In this document: positions 1 to 6,691 of the stretch, one piece after another
Position numbering within the stretch: the stretch's first letter is position 1
How the letters are laid out: each line of letters opens with the position of its first letter
Origin: Opitutaceae bacterium
GTDB taxonomy: Bacteria > Verrucomicrobiota > Verrucomicrobiia > Opitutales > Opitutaceae
Direction of reading: 5' to 3'
Length of the DNA stretch: 11,522 bases
Assembly: GCA_023269455.1 (NCBI GenBank)
Contig: JAHFTG010000049.1
Span: 1 to 11,522, forward strand
Translations under genes and position numbers: made by a program
Notes under the pieces: generated by a model
The model's input: the letters and a program-made list of their open reading frames with translations, nothing else
What the model was told of the DNA's origin: nothing
Database searches by the model: none

Positions 1-1767
1 TCCAATACGAATACCCTGCTGCCCTACAGCCTCGGTTCCTCCATCGATCCTACCCAGACGACGGGCGATATCTATCACCGTTACTGGCAGGAACAGTTTC
101 AGATTCAGGGCACGATCACGCATCCTGTTAATGGTGATTTGGAGGCTGGCAACAACAGCGGCTTCGTTACCTGGAGCGACAATCCCGGCCTCACGATGAG
201 CCACTACGACGCCACCAGCCTCCCCGAGGGCCTGCTCGCGCAGCAATACACGATCTGTGATAACTTCTTCCACTCGGCCTTCGGCGGTTCGTTCCTGAAC
301 CACCAGTTTCTCATCGCGGCGGCAGCGCCCGTTTACAACGCCATGCCCGTGTCAAACAACGGCAACATCGCCTACCTTGATGCCAGCGGCGTGTTCGTCA
401 TGAACACCAGTGGCTCGGCCAATGGCCGCTATGTCCGCGACGGCAGCATCACTCCGGTCATGGGCGATCAAATCACCGTCACGCTCAACGGCACCTCCAC
501 GCCAGTCACCATTGGAGCCGCCAACACCGAGGCCTATTCCGGTGCGACCGGCACGACCTTCGACAAACACTACGTCGTCAACACCACCCGCTCCCTCAAC
601 CTCGCGGGCAACGGCGAAAACGGCACGGTCCAGCCTTATCTCGTCTCGCTCCTGCCGTCTCAAAACGACAGCAACCCGACGAACGCCAACGGTGATAACC
701 GCCCTTACATTCCGACGATCGGCGACTCTCTGAGCGCCGCCAACGTAAGCTGGAAATGGTATTCCGGCGGCTGGAACCAGATCGTCGCCTACAGCGGTTC
801 CAACCCTGCACCGACGACGAGCCCGAGCTACGCCAGCGTGAATGCGACCAATCAGTTCCAATACCACCACCAGCCATTCGCCTACTACGACAACTACGCG
901 CCGTTTGACACCACCAACACGGTGCCGCCCTCGATGGTTGGCGGCTTTGCCGGCATCGGCAGCGCCGGTCTCACCGCCGGCCAGTCCGGCGTCACCCGCG
1001 CCGTGAATTCTGCGGCCCACATTCAGGATGAGGCCAACTTCTTCACTGACGTTGCCAATGACACCCTGCCTTCCGTCGTCTTCATCAAGCCCGTTGGCGT
1101 GAACAACGAGCACCCCGGTTACGCCACTCTTCAGACCGGCCAGGCCCACGTCGCTTCCATCATTCAGGCTCTTCAAGCCAATCCCGCGCTCTGGGCACAC
1201 ACTGCCGTCATCATCACCTACGACGAGCACGGCGGACGCTGGGATCACGTGACGCCGCCCACTCGCGACATTTGGGGTCCTGGCGAACGCGTGCCCTGCA
1301 TCGTCATCTCGCCCTTAGCCAAAAAAGGCTACGTCGATCATGTGCAACACGACACCTCGTCGATCCTCACCACCATCGAACAACGCTTCGGCCTACCGGC
1401 GCTCAACCAGCGAGACGCTTCGGCGACGACTCTGTTTGGCGACTTCAGCGCGATTGATATCACCCGCGGCGTGCTCTCCGTGAACAGCCGCACCCATGTG
1501 GTCACCCAGACCGTCACGATCACCAATCGCAGTGCGTCCGTGATCGCCGGTCCGATCGAACTCGTGCTCGATAACTCCACCGCTACGCTCAACAACAAGG
1601 CGGGACTGACCGCGAGCAACGCCCCACTCGGCAGCCCCTACGTCGTCGCCAGCAGCGGCGATCTCTCTCCCGGAGCCTCGGTGAACGTGCCGCTGCAGTT
1701 CGCCCTCCCCGCGACCGGAGGCCTCACCTACAGCCCCCGCACCGTCACGGGCACCGTCACGCCGTAA
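1..1767 (+). CDS. Secreted AcpA-type acid phosphatase / phospholipase C-like phosphoesterase, 5'-truncated
   Basis: The frame is open from base 1, so the true start lies upstream; 588 residues are visible, ending in TAA. The protein matches the alkaline phosphatase / phospholipase C phosphoesterase superfamily (PF04185 type), which hydrolyses phosphomonoesters or phospholipid head groups outside the cytoplasm. Diagnostic stretches are DNFFHSAFGGSFLNHQF near codon 90, whose GGS serine (nt 289-291) sits where the family nucleophile is expected, ITYDEHGGRWDH (nt 1216-1251) with acidic metal ligands, and GPGERVPCIVISPLAKKGYVDH followed by a HDTSSIL stretch. The N-terminal ENxSFDxYFG-like metal site and any signal peptide must lie before the window. 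From about codon 488 a roughly 100-residue beta-rich, Ig/fibronectin-like domain follows (THVVTQTVTITNRSAS), probably for substrate or envelope binding. Codons favour C in third position. Family is confident; acid phosphatase versus phospholipase C specificity cannot be decided here. Confidence 0.9.
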   Translation, partial: SNTNTLLPYSLGSSIDPTQTTGDIYHRYWQEQFQIQGTITHPVNGDLEAGNNSGFVTWSDNPGLTMSHYDATSLPEGLLAQQYTICDNFFHSAFGGSFLNHQFLIAAAAPVYNAMPVSNNGNIAYLDASGVFVMNTSGSANGRYVRDGSITPVMGDQITVTLNGTSTPVTIGAANTEAYSGATGTTFDKHYVVNTTRSLNLAGNGENGTVQPYLVSLLPSQNDSNPTNANGDNRPYIPTIGDSLSAANVSWKWYSGGWNQIVAYSGSNPAPTTSPSYASVNATNQFQYHHQPFAYYDNYAPFDTTNTVPPSMVGGFAGIGSAGLTAGQSGVTRAVNSAAHIQDEANFFTDVANDTLPSVVFIKPVGVNNEHPGYATLQTGQAHVASIIQALQANPALWAHTAVIITYDEHGGRWDHVTPPTRDIWGPGERVPCIVISPLAKKGYVDHVQHDTSSILTTIEQRFGLPALNQRDASATTLFGDFSAIDITRGVLSVNSRTHVVTQTVTITNRSASVIAGPIELVLDNSTATLNNKAGLTASNAPLGSPYVVASSGDLSPGASVNVPLQFALPATGGLTYSPRTVTGTVTP

Positions 1768-1779
1768 TCAAGCCGTAAA

Positions 1780-1838
1780 ATCCGTGCGGATGGCGCGGCC
1801 CGCCTACGGTGGGCGCGCCGTCCTCACGGATCCTTTTT
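1780..1838 (+). terminator. Very long hairpin plus T-tract after the phosphatase gene
   Basis: The left arm ATCCGTGCGGATGGCGCG (1780-1797) pairs with CGCGCCGTCCTCACGGAT (1814-1831), with one mismatch and one G-T pair. The space between folds again as CCCGCC-TAC-GGTGGG, so nearly the whole 52-nt element is one stem. CCTTTTTCC follows, giving the form of a rho-independent terminator 15 nt after the phosphatase stop. The stem is unusually long for a terminator and could instead be a dispersed extragenic palindrome. It ends only about 16 nt before the next start codon, so it also forms the leader of the PEP-CTERM gene if the two are co-transcribed. Confidence 0.7.
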
Positions 1839-1854
1839 CCAGATTCACATCATC

Positions 1855-2529
1855 ATGAAAACGACCACTAAACATTATATCGGTCTACTCGCCCTCGGGC
1901 TGGCCGTGTTCGCCGCACCAGCCGTCAAGGCCGGCACGTTCAGCTTCCATATCGATCTCAACGTCTCGGCCCTGCTCTCCGCCAGCAGCGGCGCACCGTT
2001 CGACCTCGATTTCCAGCTCAATCGTGGAGACAGCACGATCGGAAACACCGTCACCATCAGTAATTTCAGCTTCGACAACGGCGCAGCCAGCGGCTCCGCC
2101 ACGGTCGCCGGTGGCGTCACAGGAGATATGAACAGCTCGATCGTGCTCAATGACAGTGACAGTGCGAATGGCTTCAATGAAATCTATCAGGACTTCAGCG
2201 GAACTACCACGGGCATCCACTTCGATGTTGTGACCTCGCAAAGCAGCACCGGCACCACTCAGGATGCGTTTTCCGTCCAGTTGTATGACACCAACGGCAA
2301 TGTGGTAGCCACGAACGCAGCGGATGGGATGTCCCTTGTTTTACTTCCCATCGCTTTCAGCGGTTCCTCGAATTCATTGTCCGATGTGAGCACCTTCAGC
2401 AGCACGTCACCCTCGGGCGTCACTGCATCGGCCATTCCCGAGCCCTCGACCACTGCCGCGCTCTTCGGCGGCGCGGCCGTGATGCTCGTCGGTCTCCGCC
2501 GTTTCACCCAGAAACGTAAGGTCGCCTGA
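1855..2529 (+). CDS. Exported PEP-CTERM anchor-domain protein, function unknown
   Basis: This 224-residue protein has an N-terminal signal peptide (lysine-rich start, hydrophobic GLLALGLAVFAAPAV, likely cleavage after VKA). Its C-terminal sorting signal has the classic three parts: IPEPS (PEP at about nt 2437-2445), a hydrophobic helix (AALFGGAAVMLVGL), and a basic tail RRFTQKRKVA. Such proteins are processed by exosortase/EpsH-type membrane proteases and are linked to extracellular matrix formation in biofilm-forming Gram-negative bacteria. The body is a Ser/Thr/Asp/Gly-rich beta-type domain. Its LDFQLNRGDSTIGNTVTISNFSF stretch (about residues 52-74) resembles a recurring PEP-CTERM family with the pattern LDFQxN-GD-xxxTISNF; that resemblance is from memory. 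There is no enzymatic motif. The ATG at 1855 has no Shine-Dalgarno sequence and lies just after a strong hairpin, so expression may depend on read-through. No exosortase gene is visible here. Confidence 0.88.
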   Translation: MKTTTKHYIGLLALGLAVFAAPAVKAGTFSFHIDLNVSALLSASSGAPFDLDFQLNRGDSTIGNTVTISNFSFDNGAASGSATVAGGVTGDMNSSIVLNDSDSANGFNEIYQDFSGTTTGIHFDVVTSQSSTGTTQDAFSVQLYDTNGNVVATNAADGMSLVLLPIAFSGSSNSLSDVSTFSSTSPSGVTASAIPEPSTTAALFGGAAVMLVGLRRFTQKRKVA

Positions 2530-2550
2530 AGCTCACCCATTCGCAGATCC

Positions 2551-2584
2551 AAGCCCGCCCGGTTCAGCCGAGGCGGGCTTTTCA
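2551..2584 (+). terminator. Rho-independent terminator of the PEP-CTERM gene
   Basis: AAGCCCGCC (2551-2559) pairs perfectly with GGCGGGCTT (2572-2580). An inner CGG/CCG extends the stem around a TTCAG loop. TTTTCATT follows and a T7 run comes at 2591-2597. It lies 21 nt after the TGA. Because the SCO gene converges from the other side, the same stem may also slow minus-strand transcription, although no T-tract follows on that strand. Confidence 0.9.
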
Positions 2585-2596
2585 TTGGTATTTTTT

Positions 2597-2613
2597 TGCG
2601 CGCTTTGCGCGCA
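2597..2613. repeat. Short GC-rich perfect palindrome in the convergent gap
   Basis: TGCGCGC (2597-2603) and GCGCGCA (2607-2613) form a perfect 7-bp stem with a TTT loop, 17 nt past the stop of the minus-strand SCO gene. Read on the minus strand the stem is followed by A7, not T7, so it is not a standard intrinsic terminator for that gene. It may protect the 3' end or assist termination together with the neighbouring stem at 2551-2580. Confidence 0.5.
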
Positions 2614-2629
2614 TCGCCGCATCAGCAGC

Positions 2630-3520
2630 TCAGCGCCCGCGCAACGCACTGTGCATCTGCGCGGCGAGCTCCTGTGGCGTCCAACTGTTGCCCCGCAAGA
2701 TGCACCTGATTCGACCCTGCCCATCGATGACCACCGTGCGCAGATTGTGATCAATCCGCCCTTCCGTCCGCTTAAATTCCAGCCCGATGCCGTCACCCAC
2801 CGCATGCACCGCCGCCTCGCTCGCCGATGCAAACGTCCAAAGCTTCGAATCCGCCTGATAAGCCTTCGCATAAGCCGCCAGGATTTCGGGCCGGTCCCGT
2901 TGCGCATCGAAACTGATCGATAGAAAATGCCAGCCCCGGCCCGGCGCCAGTTGCCCAAGCAGTTCCTGAGCGACTTTGAAGTTCCGGCTCATTCGCAAGC
3001 AATACGTCGGCAATGGACAAGCCGTATAAATAAACGTGATCGCCAACACTTCACCTCGGAAACTCTCCAGCCGGATCAGCTCGCCGCGCTCGTTGACCAA
3101 GGCGATGTCGGGCAAACGATCACCCACGTTCAACTCACGCCCCGGCCCCGCCGTCTTCGCCGGCACTAGCAAAGGCGCCTCGCCGAAGCCTGTTTTCCTC
3201 ACGTGATCGATCCAGGCATCATCTGCTTTGACGCACAGACGAAACTCAACCGCGTCACCCGCTTTCACTCCGCTCAGCTCCGCATCATCACGCACCTCGA
3301 AACTCATCGTCATCGCCTCCATGTAGCCGGGGATTTTTTCATGCGAAATCGTCGCCTGCCGGGTTTTCGCATCGAAACCTTTAAATACGCCCCGCACCTC
3401 ATAAACCGTGACCGGCTTGGGCGAGAGCACGGCGGTGGGCTCTTCCGAAAATGCCATTGGCACGGGCCCGTTTCCGACCGCTCCACCTACGACCATCCCG
3501 ATGAATAACGCCCACTTCAT
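2630..3520 (-). CDS. Periplasmic CusF-like / SCO1-SenC fusion copper protein
   Basis: With ATG at 3520 this is 296 residues. An upstream GTG at 3577 is open, but only the inner ATG is followed at once by a signal peptide (MKWALFIGMVVGGAVG). Residues about 40-105 form a CusF-like copper-binding domain with H60, M67 and the MTM pair M70/M72 (SHEKIPGYMEAMTMSF). CusF uses His and Met ligands for periplasmic Cu(I). Residues about 130-296 are SCO1/SenC thioredoxin-like: FIYTACPLPTYC holds the paired cysteines C168 and C174, and GRIDHN supplies the conserved metal-binding His258. SCO proteins load copper or reduce cysteines for CuA centres and other cuproenzymes. Spacing between the cysteines is CX5C rather than the textbook CX3C. 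The gene is divergent from a multicopper oxidase, supporting a shared copper role. Codons are G-ending, unlike most neighbours. No Shine-Dalgarno sequence is evident. Confidence 0.88.
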   Translation of the reverse strand: MKWALFIGMVVGGAVGNGPVPMAFSEEPTAVLSPKPVTVYEVRGVFKGFDAKTRQATISHEKIPGYMEAMTMSFEVRDDAELSGVKAGDAVEFRLCVKADDAWIDHVRKTGFGEAPLLVPAKTAGPGRELNVGDRLPDIALVNERGELIRLESFRGEVLAITFIYTACPLPTYCLRMSRNFKVAQELLGQLAPGRGWHFLSISFDAQRDRPEILAAYAKAYQADSKLWTFASASEAAVHAVGDGIGLEFKRTEGRIDHNLRTVVIDGQGRIRCILRGNSWTPQELAAQMHSALRGR

Positions 3521-3636
3521 AGCCCGCAAAAATGAGCCGTGGGTGGGCAACGCGCAAGGGACGCCCCTGCCAGTCACCTGAATGCTACAATTGGTTCGTT
3601 GCCTCGGATAAACGCCTGAAATGGTTTACGGCCTAG
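3521..3636. promoter_or_regulatory. Divergent promoter region between SCO fusion and multicopper oxidase
   Basis: This 116-bp gap must hold promoters for both copper genes. On the + strand TGCTACAAT at 3583-3591 fits an extended -10 element (TGnTACAAT), which would place transcription start near 3598 and give a leader of about 39 nt. No good -35 box is seen upstream, which extended -10 promoters can tolerate. I saw no clear CueR-, CopY- or CsoR-type palindrome, so copper regulation is expected from context but not shown. Confidence 0.35.
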
Positions 3637-5286
3637 ATGAAACGTTCGTTATTTTTACCACTGCTCTTTCGCTCTATTTTATTCGTTTTTATCCTCGTCG
3701 GCTGCGGGCAGTTATCGGGCCAGACTCCGCCACCTCCCGGCCCCGCGGACCAGCCGCCGGGCACGCCCGCGCCGACGGTCACGCCGGAGATGGGCGATGT
3801 CGGTGGCCTCTATTTCGGAAAAGCCCCCGACCCCAAAAGAACCCACCACTACTATATCGCCGCCGAACCCGTGCTCTGGGACTTCGCTCCGGAAGGCCAG
3901 GACTCTGTCTGCGGCCTGGCGCTTCCCACTTCCGTCCTGCTGAACCGCGTGTCATGGAAAATTCGTTACGTGCAATATGCGGATGCGAATTTCACCGCCC
4001 GCATCTTGCCTGAAAAACGACTGGGCATTCTGGGGCCCGTGCTGCGCGGAGTCACCGGCGACACCCTCGAAGTCACGTTTCTCAACCGCGCCTGGCTGCC
4101 GCTTTCAATGCACCCGCACGGCGTGAAATACGACAAGGACAGCGAAGGCTCCTACTATAAACCCAATCCCGGCCTGGGCTCGGCAGTCGCCCCGGGGGCA
4201 AAGTTCACCTACGTCTGGTATCTCGACGAAGCCTCCGGTCCGCGTCCCGACGAGGCCAGTTCGAAAGGCTGGCTTTATCACAGCCACGTCAATGGCGACG
4301 ACGAGGTGAACTGGGGCCTCGTCGGCTCGATCATCGTAACTGATCCGGCCCGCGCGCGGCCTGATGGCACGCCGCAGGATGTTGACCGGGAAATGGCCGT
4401 GCTTTTCAAGATTTTTGACGAGAGCAATCCAGGCGGACAAGCGCTTGAAGAGGCCGACGAACTGCCGGCCAACGCCGTCCCGTCCGGCCCCGTGCAACGC
4501 ACCTGGGCGGAAACCCAGCAGCTCCTCGAAGAAGGCCAGCGCCACGCGCTCAATGGACTCGTTTTCGGCAATCTCCCCGGGCTGGAGATGAATGAGGGCG
4601 AACGCGTGCGCTGGTATTTGTTCGCTCTCGGCTCGGAGAACGATTTCCACACCGCGCACTGGCATGGCCTGCGCGCCGTCGAGGACAACCGGCGCCATAC
4701 CGACGTCGTGGAGTTGCTTCCCGCCAGCATGAAAGTGGCCGATACGCTGGCGGATAACCCCGGCCAGTGGCTGTTTCATTGCCACGTGACCGAACACATG
4801 AGCAACGGAATGTTTGCGCGCGTCACGGTGTATCCCGCCGCCGCACCGGGCGTGAGTCGCGAGCCGGTCGCAGCCTTCTTTGGCCTACCGGAGGCGCGGC
4901 AAACGTTGAAGATCGTGAGCGCGGAGTTCGCACCCGGGAAGACCGGCGATGGTGATGCCGTTTATCTCGACGGCGAAGTCACGGTGGTCGATCCGCTCCC
5001 CGTGGCCCGCACGATCTTCACGGTGAAAATCGGCGGAAAGAGCATCCAATTAAAGCCTGACGCCAGCGGCATCGCATCCACGGCGGACGGGCTGTTGCTC
5101 GTCAAAAACATCTCCCCATACGGCAATGGCAACGTCATGGGCGGGCGGCTCGCGTTCGAGCTCACGTTAAAGGGAGCCGGCTGGGGCGATGTGATCGCGA
5201 AAGGCACCGCACCCATCACGGTCGGACTTAACGTCGGCGAAGCGGTTCACACCGCCGACTGCATTTTAAAAAAAGCGGGGCCTTAA
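3637..5286 (+). CDS. Multicopper oxidase lipoprotein with extra C-terminal beta domain
   Basis: This 549-residue protein has a TAG in frame directly before its ATG, so no earlier start is possible. A hydrophobic signal ends in the lipobox LVGC (Cys23), predicting a lipid-anchored envelope protein, followed by a Pro-rich linker. All four copper motifs of multicopper oxidases are present in order: HPHG (H159/H161), HSH (H215/H217), HTAHWH (H338/H341/H343) and HCHVTEHMSNGM (H381, C382, H383, H387, M392). They provide a type 1 site with axial Met and a trinuclear type 2/3 cluster. Such enzymes couple one-electron oxidation of Cu(I), Fe(II) or phenolics to reduction of O2 to water. Motif spacing indicates two cupredoxin domains flanking an insert, somewhat ceruloplasmin-like. 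Residues about 420-549 are beta-rich with no copper ligands. The substrate is unknown; pairing with a copper chaperone suggests cuprous oxidation or copper-dependent maturation. Confidence 0.92.
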   Translation: MKRSLFLPLLFRSILFVFILVGCGQLSGQTPPPPGPADQPPGTPAPTVTPEMGDVGGLYFGKAPDPKRTHHYYIAAEPVLWDFAPEGQDSVCGLALPTSVLLNRVSWKIRYVQYADANFTARILPEKRLGILGPVLRGVTGDTLEVTFLNRAWLPLSMHPHGVKYDKDSEGSYYKPNPGLGSAVAPGAKFTYVWYLDEASGPRPDEASSKGWLYHSHVNGDDEVNWGLVGSIIVTDPARARPDGTPQDVDREMAVLFKIFDESNPGGQALEEADELPANAVPSGPVQRTWAETQQLLEEGQRHALNGLVFGNLPGLEMNEGERVRWYLFALGSENDFHTAHWHGLRAVEDNRRHTDVVELLPASMKVADTLADNPGQWLFHCHVTEHMSNGMFARVTVYPAAAPGVSREPVAAFFGLPEARQTLKIVSAEFAPGKTGDGDAVYLDGEVTVVDPLPVARTIFTVKIGGKSIQLKPDASGIASTADGLLLVKNISPYGNGNVMGGRLAFELTLKGAGWGDVIAKGTAPITVGLNVGEAVHTADCILKKAGP

Positions 5287-6612
5287 TCAGAGCTGCTTGA
5301 CCAGCACCTTTGGATTGCGGCCGCTTTCTTCGTAGGCTTTCAGGCGGGCTTCGGGGAGCGCGGTCTTTTCGGTTTCTTCGAAACCGAGCGCCGAGATGAA
5401 GAAGGAGTAGCTTTGCGTGGAGAGCGCGAGGATGGTGCTCACGCCTTTTTCCTTGGCGCGCATGCAGGCGAAATCGACCATCTTCCGGCCGACGCCACGG
5501 TTGTGGTAGAAGGGCAGCACGTAGAGCGAGCCGATCTCCGCGAGCTGCGGTTTGTCGGGATAAAAATACAGCGTGACGCAGGCGATGATGTTTTCGTCGA
5601 TCTCGAAGACGTAGAACTGGTCGATATTTTTCTCGATGGCCTGCTGGGTGCGATGGAGCAGCTCCTCGCGCTTCACGGCGTGGCGGGTGAGGTTGTAGAG
5701 GAAACGCACGTCGCGCTTGGTGGCCTTGCGGATCTGCTGGTAGTCGTTCGCGTAGATGAGCGAGCCGACGCCTTCGCTGGAAAAAATTTCGTTGATGAGG
5801 CCGTCGAAGGTGCGCCCATCGACGATGTGGACGCGGGGCACGCCGGTCTCGATGGCGCGGACGGCGTGGATCGCTTTGCTGCGGGAGAGTTCGCTGAGGT
5901 GCTCGGGGTGGTCTTTGAGGAGCGCACGCAGGGCGTCCACGGCGATGTCGCGTTTGATTTCGCCGTTGATTTCGAGGCCGGCCTGCGGGGTGAGATAAAT
6001 GATCTTTGACGCGCCGAGCGCCTCGGCGACTTCGGCGGCGAGGAGGTCGGAGTTGATGCGCAGGGAGCGGCCATCGGGGCCGTAGCCGATGGGCTGGATG
6101 ATGGGGAGGATGTCGGCGCCGATGAGGTGGGCGATGAAGTCCTTGTCGATGCGATCAACCTTGCCGGTGAACTGCTGGTCCACGCCTTTGAGGATGCCGA
6201 TGGCGAGGGCGCGCACGGAGTTCGTGATGGCGCACTTCAGGGCGTTTTGTGTGAGGCCTTCGAGGATGAGGTGCGAGACGCGGGAGGAGGCGCGGATGGC
6301 GAGGTCGAGAGTGGCGGCGTCGGTGACGCCGGTGCCGTCGGCATTGGTGATGGCGATCTTGCGGGTGACGGAGAGTTCGACGATCTGCTCGCCGATGCCG
6401 TGGACGAGGACGACTTTGATGCCGAGGCTGCGGAGCACGGCGATGTCCACGAGGAGGTTTCCGAAATTTTCGTCGGCGACGATGGCGCCGTCGATGGCGA
6501 GGACGAAGATCTGGCCTTGGAAGCGCGGGACGTATTTGAGAATGCCGCGAAGATCGGTGGGCTTGATCGTCGCGGTGGAGGCCGCCTGGGGAGAACCGTT
6601 GCCGTTGCTCAT
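5287..6612 (-). CDS. argA: Amino-acid N-acetyltransferase (N-acetylglutamate synthase)
   Basis: This 441-residue protein has the two-domain layout of bacterial ArgA. It transfers acetyl from acetyl-CoA to L-glutamate, the first step of arginine synthesis in the cytoplasm. Residues about 20-290 are an amino-acid-kinase-like domain (DENFGNLLVDIAVLRSLGIK, then VHGIGEQI), which in this family mainly binds arginine for feedback inhibition. Residues about 293-441 are a GNAT acetyltransferase domain, with the acetyl-CoA pyrophosphate loop HNRGVGRKM near residue 370 and the IGSLYVLPFYH strand before it. VHGIGEQI differs from the usual HGARPQI/HGxGPQI. The ATG has no well-spaced Shine-Dalgarno sequence. 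On the minus strand TTGACG (6656-6651) could be a -35 box, but the matching -10 (GATGAA) is poor. The 79-nt gap after ccsA makes either an own promoter or operon read-through possible. Its TGA abuts the TAA of the convergent oxidase gene. Confidence 0.92.
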   Translation of the reverse strand: MSNGNGSPQAASTATIKPTDLRGILKYVPRFQGQIFVLAIDGAIVADENFGNLLVDIAVLRSLGIKVVLVHGIGEQIVELSVTRKIAITNADGTGVTDAATLDLAIRASSRVSHLILEGLTQNALKCAITNSVRALAIGILKGVDQQFTGKVDRIDKDFIAHLIGADILPIIQPIGYGPDGRSLRINSDLLAAEVAEALGASKIIYLTPQAGLEINGEIKRDIAVDALRALLKDHPEHLSELSRSKAIHAVRAIETGVPRVHIVDGRTFDGLINEIFSSEGVGSLIYANDYQQIRKATKRDVRFLYNLTRHAVKREELLHRTQQAIEKNIDQFYVFEIDENIIACVTLYFYPDKPQLAEIGSLYVLPFYHNRGVGRKMVDFACMRAKEKGVSTILALSTQSYSFFISALGFEETEKTALPEARLKAYEESGRNPKVLVKQL

Positions 6613-6691
6613 TTAATGTTGGCAACCTTCATCGGCGAAGCAGGGGGGCGCGTCAATAGTCGTGCGCGGGGCGGGCCGCGATCCGCTCAGG

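Noticed and set aside
352..1248. 298-codon open frame antisense to the phosphatase
   Set aside because: Val/Gly/Arg-rich shadow with no recognisable motif; the + frame matches the phosphoesterase family throughout.
3521..3577. Upstream GTG start for the SCO fusion (19 extra residues)
   Set aside because: The extension would bury the signal peptide behind a basic stretch; the ATG at 3520 starts a normal signal sequence.
5369..5387. Perfect 8-bp hairpin TCGGTTTC-TTC-GAAACCGA as a terminator for the oxidase
   Set aside because: It is inside the argA coding region (GFEETE codons) and has no T-tract on either strand in the proper place.
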